In this document: one piece after another, positions 40,966-49,060 of the stretch | Layout of the letters: each line of letters begins with the position of its first letter | How positions within the stretch are numbered: the stretch's first letter is position 1 | NCBI RefSeq assembly: GCF_012933445.1 | Contig: NZ_JABBNC010000023.1 | Coordinates: 1 to 64,000 of the forward strand | DNA length: 64,000 nucleotides | Origin: Actinoplanes sp. TBRC 11911 | GTDB taxonomy: Bacteria > Actinomycetota > Actinomycetes > Mycobacteriales > Micromonosporaceae | Reading direction: 5' to 3' | Made by a program: the position numbers and the translations under genes | The notes under the pieces: model-generated | The model's input: the letters and a program-made list of their open reading frames with translations, nothing else | Database searches by the model: none | Told to the model about the DNA's origin: nothing

Positions 40966-41000
40966 CATGTAAGTATAGTTATGGTAACTACGCTTACATG
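40966..41000. promoter_or_regulatory. Nested palindromic operator overlapping the ATPase start codon
   Basis: CATGTAAG (40966-40973) and CTTACATG (40993-41000) flank TAGTTA-TGG-TAACTA, giving a 35-bp nested palindrome that is notably AT-rich for this genome. Its last three bases are the ATG of the ATPase gene. It likely binds a dimeric repressor that covers the promoter and the start. Confidence 0.8.
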
Positions 41001-42473
41001 AGGAGGGTCGTGGAAAAGCCGAGCGAGATCTTCGACCGGGACGACGAGTGGAACGAACTGGTCCGCTTCGCTTCGCTGCCCCAGATCGGGGCGACCCTGG
41101 GTGTCGTTTCCGGTCGTCGGCGTCAGGGCAAGACGTTCCTGCTCGACGCATTGGTCCGGGCGGGTGGCGGATTCATGTTCACCGCTACCGAATCGTCCGA
41201 GGCTGATGCGCTACGGCAGTATGGGCAGGCACTCGGCGACCACCTCGGTGAGGCGACACCGCTGCGGTTCGTCAATTGGGACGAAGCGATCACGAGAACG
41301 ATGTTGATGGCCCGGCGCGGACCCATGCCGGTGGTGATCGATGAGTTTCCTTTCCTGGCCCGCGCCAGCCTAGCACTGCCCTCGATCATCCAGCGAGCGC
41401 TCGATCCGGCCGGGCAGCGCTCGAACACGCAGGTACGGCTGCTGTTGTGTGGTTCGGCGCTGTCGTTCATGGGCGGCTTGTTGTCCGGGACCGCGCCGCT
41501 GCGGGGACGAGCCGGCCTGGAATTGGTGGTCCGGACGCTGGACTATCGGGCAGCCGCCCGGTTCTGGGACATCGACGACCCACGCACCGCCCTACTCGTC
41601 AACGCGATCGTCGGCGGCACGCCTGCCTATCGGCACGAGTTCACCCAGGACGACTCCCCGGCCGGGCCGGGCGACTTCGACGACTGGGTCGTCCGTGCCG
41701 TGCTGAACCCGGCCCGTCCGTTGTTCCGGGAGGCCCGATACCTGCTCGCGGAGGAACCCGACATCCGAGATCCCGCCCTGTACCACTCGGTCCTGGCCGC
41801 GATCGCCGATGGCCGTACCCGCCGCGGCGAGATCGCCAACTTCCTGGGCCGGCAACCGTCCGACCTGGCCCATGCGCTGGGCGTTCTGGAGGACGCCGGG
41901 CTGGTGGTACGCGAGGAGGACGCGTTCAAGAGCAACAGGGGCGTCTACCGGACTGCTGAGCCGCTCCTGACCTTCTACCACGCCGTCATGCGCCTGGCTT
42001 GGGGTGACCTCGAACGAACCGGTCGCGCTCGGCAGGTCTGGCCCCGCCTGCAGCGCACCTTTCTGAGCAAGGTCGTCGGCCCGCATTTCGAGACGATCTG
42101 CCGGAACTGGGCCCGGTGGAAGGCTGACCCGGCCCTGTTCGGCGGTTATCCGACCAGGGTCGCGGCGGGCATCGTCAACGACGCCGCTGCCCGAACCCAG
42201 CACGAAGTGGACGTGGCCGTCTTCGGCCGCGACGACCAGGACCGAGAGGATCTTCTGGCGATTGGCGAGGCTAAGTGGAACGAGACCGTCGGAGCGGGCC
42301 ACCTGCAGCGGCTGGCCCACATCCGGACCCTGCTCAACGGCCGGAACGACATTCGTGCGGACCGGTGTCGGCTGGTGCTGTTCAGCGGCGGCGGCTTCAC
42401 CGACGACCTTGTTGCGATAGCTGCCGCCGATCCCGGCATCCAACTCATTGGCCTTGACAGGCTTTACACGTGA
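40998..42473 (+). CDS. Archaeal-type AAA ATPase with C-terminal DUF234 nuclease-like domain
   Basis: 491 residues. Walker A is GRRRQGKTFLL (about residue 40) and Walker B MPVVIDEFPFL (about 112), with a sensor LLLCGSALSFM. A winged-helix part (RTRRGEIANFLGRQPSDLAHALGVLEDAGLV) precedes a DUF234 C-terminal domain. That domain holds EVDVAVFG and LLAIGEAKWNE, resembling a PD-(D/E)xK nuclease core (D-V-A...E-A-K). The ATG at 40998 is inside a palindrome; GTG at 41010 is an alternative with AGGAGGG just upstream. Families of this kind are linked to toxins or mobile elements. The target is unknown. Confidence 0.85.
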   Translation: MRRVVEKPSEIFDRDDEWNELVRFASLPQIGATLGVVSGRRRQGKTFLLDALVRAGGGFMFTATESSEADALRQYGQALGDHLGEATPLRFVNWDEAITRTMLMARRGPMPVVIDEFPFLARASLALPSIIQRALDPAGQRSNTQVRLLLCGSALSFMGGLLSGTAPLRGRAGLELVVRTLDYRAAARFWDIDDPRTALLVNAIVGGTPAYRHEFTQDDSPAGPGDFDDWVVRAVLNPARPLFREARYLLAEEPDIRDPALYHSVLAAIADGRTRRGEIANFLGRQPSDLAHALGVLEDAGLVVREEDAFKSNRGVYRTAEPLLTFYHAVMRLAWGDLERTGRARQVWPRLQRTFLSKVVGPHFETICRNWARWKADPALFGGYPTRVAAGIVNDAAARTQHEVDVAVFGRDDQDREDLLAIGEAKWNETVGAGHLQRLAHIRTLLNGRNDIRADRCRLVLFSGGGFTDDLVAIAAADPGIQLIGLDRLYT

Positions 42474-42499
42474 ACTAATTGCCGGGCGCGATATCTTAA

Positions 42500-43723
42500 C
42501 TAGTCGGTTTCGGTGGACTCCAGGTCGGGGTTCTCTCGGTAGTCGCTGGCCACCTCGATCGTTTCGGTCTCCGGCCGGTATCCCGGGTCTAGGCGCACCA
42601 GATCCCACTCGTTGATCCAGGCTCGCACGTACTGCCGCATGCGGGTGGCGCCCAACCGCTCCAGGCCCGTCACCTCGGGCGGCTGCCAGCCAAACGCTTG
42701 ACCGTGCAGGTCTCGCAACCGCGCGTACACCTGCTTGAGCTCTGTGTCGTCCGGAGGAGTGAGCAGGTACGTCTCGCGGTCGATGATCCGCATGCCGAGT
42801 TCGGCGGCCGTCGCGAGCTCGGCCGATTCCGGGGTTCCCTTGGCCCGCAGCTTCTCCGGTACGACATGCCGGTCGTTTCGCCCGGTGATGACGGCCGCTT
42901 CGTAGTCGTCGGTCATCGCGAGCACCGTGGCCAACGGGACGCCTCTGCCGTTTTCGCCGCGCATCCATCGAGCAAGTTCCGCGTACGACTTGGCGCGCTG
43001 AAGCAACGAGTACCGGCCGATCAGCTCGACCTCGTCGAAGAGGACGAGCCACCCGGGCGAACCCGCAGCGGCGAGCAGCCGGGCCGCGAATCGCAAGCGT
43101 TGCCGAGCAAGTTCTGCCGCCGCGATCGAGGGAAGAGCGGGGCGCTGTTCGCCGATCTCCCGCATCCGTTTCCGCAGCTCGGGGATCGCGATCGGGTCGC
43201 CCGACCAGAATCGCAGGATTACCTCGGCGTACGACGGATCCCGTTCACGCAGGCTCGCGAACAGCGAAAGGGTCGCCGGAAAACGTTCGTTCAGCTCGGA
43301 GCCGCTCGACGACGCCCAGCGCAGCAACTCCGCGTAGGACCGGCCGTCGAGGTCGAGCCCGGCGGCGGCCTCGATGATCGCGGGCCGTGCTTGCCCGGCC
43401 CGCAGAGCCGAGTCGGCGGCCGCTCGGAAGACCTTGGCCGGGTCGTGGAACGGCGTTTCCTTGCTGACCACGACGCGGCTGACCGTCCAGCCCGCGTTCA
43501 GCGCCAGCCGGGCGAGATGCTCGAGCAGGTGACTTTTGCCCGTACCGAACCCGCCGCCGATCAGCATGCTGCCGGCAGCGCCGGACGTCACGGATCCGCA
43601 CATCGCCTCGAAGCGATCCTCGATCGCCGACTGGCCGCTCCCGAGCGCCGCGACCGCATCCCGGCTGGGCACCCCCGCACGCAGCGCCTCGATCGCACGC
43701 CGGGCCATGACGTCGGCCGTCAT
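42500..43723 (-). CDS. BREX-type ATP-binding protein (BrxD/DUF2791-like)
   Basis: 407 residues. Walker A is GGGFGTGKSHLLEHL (about residues 57-70) and Walker B WLVLFDEVELIGRYS (about 225). This spacing, the SYAELARWMRG segment and the C-terminal winged-helix-like tail (RMRQYVRAWINEWDLVRLDPGY) match the DUF2791 P-loop proteins found in BREX-type defence loci. It is the third gene of a three-gene leftward arm; its start overlaps the previous stop by one base. With the rightward arm it forms a divergent six-gene locus. The biochemical target, perhaps DNA loading of the helicase, is inference. Confidence 0.82.
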   Translation of the reverse strand: MTADVMARRAIEALRAGVPSRDAVAALGSGQSAIEDRFEAMCGSVTSGAAGSMLIGGGFGTGKSHLLEHLARLALNAGWTVSRVVVSKETPFHDPAKVFRAAADSALRAGQARPAIIEAAAGLDLDGRSYAELLRWASSSGSELNERFPATLSLFASLRERDPSYAEVILRFWSGDPIAIPELRKRMREIGEQRPALPSIAAAELARQRLRFAARLLAAAGSPGWLVLFDEVELIGRYSLLQRAKSYAELARWMRGENGRGVPLATVLAMTDDYEAAVITGRNDRHVVPEKLRAKGTPESAELATAAELGMRIIDRETYLLTPPDDTELKQVYARLRDLHGQAFGWQPPEVTGLERLGATRMRQYVRAWINEWDLVRLDPGYRPETETIEVASDYRENPDLESTETD

Positions 43724-44700
43724 CAGGAAACCTCCATGGAGTCGGAACCCAGCCGTACCAGCGCGGCATACGGGTTCTGGCGGCGCCGGTCGCGGACCTC
43801 GTCGGCCACCCGCAACTGCAAAGCCGTATAGGCGGGCAGGCCGCGGGCTTCGTCGTGGACCAGGGCCGGCGGCATCTGAACGGCCACGAACAACCCCTCG
43901 ATCTCATCGATCGCGTCGATCAACTGGCGGATCAGCTCGTACGCGTCGAGCGCCGTAGCCTTCGTGTAGTAGAAGCCGTCGCGCAGGCCCGCCGGTGGGC
44001 GGCGGGTCACCGCGATCCGGTCCAGGTCCAGCCGCAGCACCAGGCCGGACCGGCCGGCGGTGCGGAGCCAGCGGGTCAGCGACAGCAACAGTGGCCGGGC
44101 GTTGTAGCGGTTCACCTTCGCGTTGAGACCCACCCGGCGAAGATCCGCGGCGGGCAACCGCTCGCCGTGCAGCCAGCCGATCACCGTTTCCCGTTCGTCG
44201 GGGGTGACGTCACCCCGGCCGAGGCGTTCCTGGCACAGCCGGAGCATCGCCACCCGGAACTCGTGGCTCATCTCCGTGTCTCGCAGCACCAACTGCTCGA
44301 CGGCACGGCGGGTGCTGCGGTACAGCTCAGCGGCGTCCACGTCGTGATGACGAGCGATCGCGCCCAAGTCAACGCCGTCGATCTCGGCCGGCGCGGGGAA
44401 TCCCGCGTGGTCCAGAGCCGCGCGCACGACCGACCCGGCCAGGCCGACCCAGTCGAGCTGCCGGGCGATGGTGGTGAACACCTGGTCGATCAGGTGAATG
44501 CGGGTGGTTGCGGCATTCACCTCGGCGTACGCGAAACCGTCACCGATCTCGGGGAACCCAGCCGACAGCCTGGTCCGGGCTGCGTCGTCCGCCGGACACA
44601 ACAGCTTGACCGAGGCACCGCCGCCCGTGATGTAGCCGGACAGGTACTCGCGGTCGACGAATTCCAGGTAGACGTCGACGTCGATCTCGGCGGTACTCAT
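43723..44700 (-). CDS. Degenerate ATPase-like protein of the BREX-type locus
   Basis: 325 residues. The N-terminus EFVDREYLSGYITGGGASVKLLCP resembles the start of a DUF2791-type P-loop protein, but the Walker A consensus is broken: GGGASVKL lacks the GK[S/T] triplet. A Walker B-like strand remains (SGLVLRLDLDRIA). Helical parts follow (HDVDAAELYRSTRRAVEQLVLRDTEM; ALDAYELIRQLIDAIDEIEGLFVAVQ). It lies between an unknown protein and an intact ATPase, overlapping each by one to four bases. An inactive ATPase paired with an active one would suit a hetero-oligomeric ring. The assignment to this superfamily is moderately secure. Confidence 0.7.
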   Translation of the reverse strand: MSTAEIDVDVYLEFVDREYLSGYITGGGASVKLLCPADDAARTRLSAGFPEIGDGFAYAEVNAATTRIHLIDQVFTTIARQLDWVGLAGSVVRAALDHAGFPAPAEIDGVDLGAIARHHDVDAAELYRSTRRAVEQLVLRDTEMSHEFRVAMLRLCQERLGRGDVTPDERETVIGWLHGERLPAADLRRVGLNAKVNRYNARPLLLSLTRWLRTAGRSGLVLRLDLDRIAVTRRPPAGLRDGFYYTKATALDAYELIRQLIDAIDEIEGLFVAVQMPPALVHDEARGLPAYTALQLRVADEVRDRRRQNPYAALVRLGSDSMEVS

Positions 44701-45551
44701 GACTGCGCCGGCTCGGTGGCGGCGACGGTGAAGGACACTCCCCAGTAGAGCTGCTCCTGACCGTTGCGAGCCACCGTGGTGAGCACCCCGGAACCCTTCG
44801 TGCCGGTGCTGGCCGACCAGCGCAGGGTCCGCGGGCTCCGGTCGGTGCAGGTGACGCCGCTCTGGTCCAGCAGATAGAGGTCGCGGGCGAACTCCTGCCG
44901 CGAGTACTGCGTACGCTGGCCCGGCATCATGGTCAGCACCGTCCAGATATCCACGAGCCGGACCACGGCGTCGTCACGCTTGCCGTCCGCGGCCACACGC
45001 AGTTCGTAGGCCGACCGGAGGCTGTCGAGGAACTGCTCGGCTTTGAAGCGCACCCCTTTTTCCTGCGCACGGGCCAACGCGCTCACGAGCACCGAGGGGC
45101 GCAGCCGCCGATCCCGTACCTTGTCGATCTCGATGGCCGCCTCCGCGGGGAGGATACGCAGCAACGACGGATAGCACAGCAGACGGTCGTCGTCACCCTC
45201 GACGATCGTCAGCCCGTGCGCCGCCGCCTCGGCCAGCAACTCCTTCACGTAATCGCCGGAGGCCAGGTAGGTCCGCTCGTCGAAATCGAACGTGTCGCCA
45301 AGCGTCCGGGTGTCCACGGCCAGCCCGTCGGCTGCCGTCTGCGCCGCAACCAGGGCCTTCCGCAGGTCTCGGATCTGACCGCTACGTGCGGCGCCAAGCG
45401 CCCGCTTCAGCTCCCGTACGGCGGAGTTCGCACCGCGTAGCGCACCGTCCAACGCCCGCTCGATGGTGACGAGCGCGGCCTCCATGCTTTCCCCCGGCTG
45501 CGGTTCTTCCGTCGAGGCGTCGACCATCTCAGCGAGGTTCGAGTCTGACAC
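44697..45551 (-). CDS. Unknown helical protein, first gene of the leftward arm
   Basis: 284 residues. The N-terminus has a coiled-coil (ALVTIERALDGALRGANSAVRELKRALGAARSGQIRDLRKALVAAQ). The centre may contain winged-helix parts (YLASGDYVKELLAEAAAHGLTIVEGDDDRLLCYPSLLRI). The C-terminus is beta-rich and carries TVLTMMPGQRTQYSRQEFARDLYLLDQSG. I know no family for it. The start is GTG at 45549-45551, only 74 bp from the first gene of the divergent arm, so both promoters share that gap. It overlaps the next gene by four bases. It may be a DNA-binding or scaffold subunit. Confidence 0.7.
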   Translation of the reverse strand: MSDSNLAEMVDASTEEPQPGESMEAALVTIERALDGALRGANSAVRELKRALGAARSGQIRDLRKALVAAQTAADGLAVDTRTLGDTFDFDERTYLASGDYVKELLAEAAAHGLTIVEGDDDRLLCYPSLLRILPAEAAIEIDKVRDRRLRPSVLVSALARAQEKGVRFKAEQFLDSLRSAYELRVAADGKRDDAVVRLVDIWTVLTMMPGQRTQYSRQEFARDLYLLDQSGVTCTDRSPRTLRWSASTGTKGSGVLTTVARNGQEQLYWGVSFTVAATEPAQS

Positions 45552-45625
45552 GAGTGGGATCCATTCTGCGGAGAGTAACGGCTGCTCCCGAATCGCGACA
45601 TCACCCGCTGGATACAGTGGGACGT

Positions 45626-47773
45626 GTGGTCACGACGCTGCAATCCGCCTCGGGGCGATGGGTTCCGTTCGGGGAGCCGCTGACGGTCGGTGGCCATGTT
45701 ATCCCCGGCGGCATGATCTACGTTGGCCAGCGCCTACCTGCCGCGACCAGCCCTGCCGAACCGTCTCTGATCGATCCTGACCTGCCGGTCGCCTCGGCTT
45801 CTGGTCGATACACCGTGCCGGGCAGCGGTCCGGAATTGGCATACCGTCACCTGTCGCCGGCGGCCCGAAAGGCGTACCTGGAATGGCTCGCCGGCGGCCG
45901 GCGGAAGGATGTCCCACCCGGCCTCGTCCTACTCTTCTGTTTCGGCGTCGAACGACGGATCCTGCTCGACGGGGATTCCGATCCCACGGTCCAGCGGGAG
46001 CTGCCGGCCCTGAGGGCCGAGGTTCGCGGTCTCCGGCATGGACACGGCGAGGGCAAGTCCACGTTGCGTGACGCATTGGACCGCCTGCTCGACTTGCTGG
46101 ATTTGCTGACCGCCGGCCGCGACGCACCCGCGAACACGCCCGACCGGGAGACACCGACTGCGGTGCGGGTCGGGCTGGCCCGGTTCGCCATCTCCTCGGC
46201 CCCAGTTCCCACCGCCTGGGCTCGTACGTGGATACGACATCACCCGTCGTTCACCCCGCGCCGAACCGAAAGCGACTGTCCGGCGGAGTTCGAGCGGCTG
46301 TTCACCCTCCGATACCGGGAGCGGCACGGCAGCGGGATCACCGTCGCCAGCGGCGGGAGCGGCATTCGGCTGCGCTACCACCCGTCCAATCCGGGCCTGG
46401 CTACCACCCTCGTCTGGAGGGCGGACCTGCCCGACCTGTTGTCCGAGCCGAGCCGGGTCCGTCCACTGGTCGCACTGCGCGACGAGGTGGCCGCGGCGCT
46501 CGACCCGTACCGCCGGTGGCTGGCCCGATTCCCGCAGGGCCGGGATTCGCTCGCCGCGGTGCCGTTGCTGCCCGCCGAACTGGTCGACGTCAGGTACGGA
46601 AAACTCGGGGCGCTGCGCGTCTGGGCCGAACGGCGACTCGACGGCCGGCCGCGGACACTGATCGACGCCAGTGAGCTCCGGGAATTCTGGTCGGCGGCGG
46701 ACCCGGAGCGGATGGCCGCCGAGGAGGCCGCCGCACTTCTGGACGTGCTGGCCAGGCTCGGCCTCGGCGTGGAGCCCGATGTGCGATTCGGTGCGCCACC
46801 ACTGGCGCGAGGTCCAGCCGTCCTGTTCCGCCTCGGTGGCCCGGCGGCCGATCGACCCGGGCCGCACTTCGCCAGTGCCGTGGCCATCGCGCGGTGCGCT
46901 GCCGCGGTGGCCTTCGCGGCCGCGCCGGAAAGCCCACCTGGGGCCACGCTGCTCGCCACCGTCGCCGGCCTGGCCGCCGCCCTCGACCTTGATCCCGGCG
47001 AGGATCTGCGGCTGGCCGCGCGGCTGAGCTGGCTCCTGACCACGCGGGTGGAGGTCGACCGGCTCGGCCGGCAGACGAGCGTGATGACCCTGGCCGAACG
47101 GGAGATCGCCGGACATTACCTGGTCACGGTCGCGGTCACGGCTGATCCCACGATCGGCCCGGCCACGGTTGCCGCGGCGACGAGGGTGTACGGGATTCTC
47201 GGGTTGGCGGTGGATCTCGTCTTCCAGCGACTCCACGATCGGAGCACGGGTGGCCGGGCGATTCTGCCCCGGCTCGGCCGTGCCGGCGATCCGCCGGCGC
47301 AGGCTCGTCGCCGGGTCCCGGAGACAGCTGTCGAAGGGCCGGACGAACCTGTCGTGATACAAGCGGCCGACGGTCAGCCAAACGGTTTCGGCCTGCCCTG
47401 GGCGATGTCAGCGGACACCTCGTCGCCTGGCATCCAGCTCGACGGCTCCCTGATCCGGCAAAAGGTGGCCGAGAGCGGTACGGCCGCCGCCCTCCTTGGC
47501 GCGATCTTCGACACGGAGGAAGAGCACCAGGAACCGGCGCCCTTGGTTCCGGGGCTCGACCGGGCACACACCGCACTCTTGCAGGCGCTCGGCGAGCGTC
47601 CGACTTTGGCCCGCGAGGAGTTCGAGGCGCTCGCGGCAGCGCACGGTGTGCTCCCGGACGGGGCCCTCGACCTGCTCAACGAGGTCGCCCTCGACAACGT
47701 CGGAGCCCCGGTCGTCGAGGGCGACACCACCCTCACCGTTGTCAACGATGTGCTCCTGGAGTTGCTCGCATGA
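45626..47773 (+). CDS. TerB-N / TerB / TerB-C domain protein
   Basis: 715 residues. A TerB-N domain lies at about 45-150 (ELAYRHLSPAARKAYLEWLAGGR; LVLLFCFGVERRILLD). A TerB-like helical core follows near 390-520 (GLAAALDLDPGEDLRLAARLSWLLTT), and TerB-C forms the end (LGAIFDTEEEHQEP; LDRAHTALLQALGERPTLAREEFEALAAAHGVLPDGALDLLNEVA, shown in parts). TerB-N/C proteins have been linked to DNA-processing gene sets with ATPases and helicases. GTG at 45626 lies close to a TACAGT -10 element (45613-45618), so the message is probably leaderless. Its stop overlaps the next start by four bases. Confidence 0.85.
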   Translation: MVTTLQSASGRWVPFGEPLTVGGHVIPGGMIYVGQRLPAATSPAEPSLIDPDLPVASASGRYTVPGSGPELAYRHLSPAARKAYLEWLAGGRRKDVPPGLVLLFCFGVERRILLDGDSDPTVQRELPALRAEVRGLRHGHGEGKSTLRDALDRLLDLLDLLTAGRDAPANTPDRETPTAVRVGLARFAISSAPVPTAWARTWIRHHPSFTPRRTESDCPAEFERLFTLRYRERHGSGITVASGGSGIRLRYHPSNPGLATTLVWRADLPDLLSEPSRVRPLVALRDEVAAALDPYRRWLARFPQGRDSLAAVPLLPAELVDVRYGKLGALRVWAERRLDGRPRTLIDASELREFWSAADPERMAAEEAAALLDVLARLGLGVEPDVRFGAPPLARGPAVLFRLGGPAADRPGPHFASAVAIARCAAAVAFAAAPESPPGATLLATVAGLAAALDLDPGEDLRLAARLSWLLTTRVEVDRLGRQTSVMTLAEREIAGHYLVTVAVTADPTIGPATVAAATRVYGILGLAVDLVFQRLHDRSTGGRAILPRLGRAGDPPAQARRRVPETAVEGPDEPVVIQAADGQPNGFGLPWAMSADTSSPGIQLDGSLIRQKVAESGTAAALLGAIFDTEEEHQEPAPLVPGLDRAHTALLQALGERPTLAREEFEALAAAHGVLPDGALDLLNEVALDNVGAPVVEGDTTLTVVNDVLLELLA

Positions 47774-49056
47774 CAGATCCCGGCACCCTGCCCGCGACCG
47801 GACGAATCCGGCCCCGCGAGCGCGATGCGATCGTCGCCTCGCTTCGGGCCGGCATGGTCCCGCGCATCGGGCAGCAACACATCCAGGTCGGCCGGGCGGC
47901 CGAGGTTCAGGCGGCGGTGCGCGACGTCGAGCGGATCACCGACGGTGGCGCCGCCTGCCGGTTCGTCATCGGCGAGTACGGATCGGGAAAGACGTTCCTG
48001 CTGCATCTGGTCCGCGCGATCGCCCTGGAAAAACGGCTGGTCACCGTGCATGCGGATCTGTCGCCGGACAGGCGCTTGCACGGTACGTCGGGGCAGGTGC
48101 GCGGCTTGTACGCCGAGCTGATGGGCAACCTGGCCACCCGGGCACGACCCGAGGGAGCCGCGCTGGCCACCGTCGTGGAACGCTTCGTCACGGGTGCGCT
48201 GGCTGAGGGCGCCGACCCGGCCACGACGATCCGGACGCGACTGGCCTCGCTGACGGAAATGCCCGGCGGGTACGACTTCGCGGCCGTGATCGGCGCCTAC
48301 TGGCGGGGCTATGACGACGGTGACGAGCGGCTACGCGCCGACGCGGTGCGCTGGCTGCGCGGCGAATTCACCAGCAAGGTGGACGCCCGGGCCGCGCTGG
48401 GTGTGCGGACGATCGTCGACGACGGCAGCTTCTACGACCACCTTCGGCTGATGGCCCGCTTCGTCCGGCTGGCCGGCTTCGGCGGTCTGCTGGTCTGCCT
48501 GGACGAAATGGTCAACCTATACAAGATCACCGGCTCCACGCCGCGTAACGCCAACTACGAGCAGCTACTGCGCATCGTCAACGACACGGCCCAAGGCAGC
48601 ACCGCCCATCTGGGCTTCCTGTTCGGTGGAACGCCCGAGTTCCTGCTCGATCCGCGGCGCGGCCTGTTCTCGTACCCAGCCCTCGCCTCGCGGCTGGCAC
48701 CGAACCGCTTCGCCGGACCCGACCGGAGCGACCACTCCGGCCCGGTGATGCGGCTGGGTAACCTCACCCCGGAGGACGTCTTCGTCCTGTTGACCAAGAT
48801 CCGGCACGTGCACGCCGCAGGCGACCCGAGCCGGTACCTGGTTCCGGACGACGCGCTCACCGCCTACATGGCGTATTGCTCCGCACGGCTGGGGGACGCC
48901 TACTTCCGTACGCCTCGGGAGACGATCCGCGGCTTCCTCGATCTGCTCGCTCTCCTGGAGCAGCACCCCGACCTGCGCTGGCCCGACCTGATCGGCAAGC
49001 TCGACGTCGGCGAGGCCGGCACCGAGGACGACGAACTCACGTCCTTCCAGTTGTGA
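47770..49056 (+). CDS. BREX-type ATP-binding protein (BrxD-like)
   Basis: 428 residues. Walker A is GEYGSGKTFLLHLVRA (about 70-85) and Walker B GGLLVCLDEMVNLYK (about 243). IGQQHIQVGRAAEV near the N-terminus, SRLAPNRFAG and the C-terminal TPRETIRGFLDLLALLEQHPD are typical of BrxD/DUF2791 proteins, which in BREX loci stand next to a BrxHI-like helicase. Here the TerB protein precedes it with overlap and the Lhr-like helicase follows five bases after the stop. A motor or loader for the helicase is the likely role. All ATPase motifs appear intact. Confidence 0.88.
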   Translation: MTDPGTLPATGRIRPRERDAIVASLRAGMVPRIGQQHIQVGRAAEVQAAVRDVERITDGGAACRFVIGEYGSGKTFLLHLVRAIALEKRLVTVHADLSPDRRLHGTSGQVRGLYAELMGNLATRARPEGAALATVVERFVTGALAEGADPATTIRTRLASLTEMPGGYDFAAVIGAYWRGYDDGDERLRADAVRWLRGEFTSKVDARAALGVRTIVDDGSFYDHLRLMARFVRLAGFGGLLVCLDEMVNLYKITGSTPRNANYEQLLRIVNDTAQGSTAHLGFLFGGTPEFLLDPRRGLFSYPALASRLAPNRFAGPDRSDHSGPVMRLGNLTPEDVFVLLTKIRHVHAAGDPSRYLVPDDALTAYMAYCSARLGDAYFRTPRETIRGFLDLLALLEQHPDLRWPDLIGKLDVGEAGTEDDELTSFQL

Positions 49057-49060
49057 CTCG

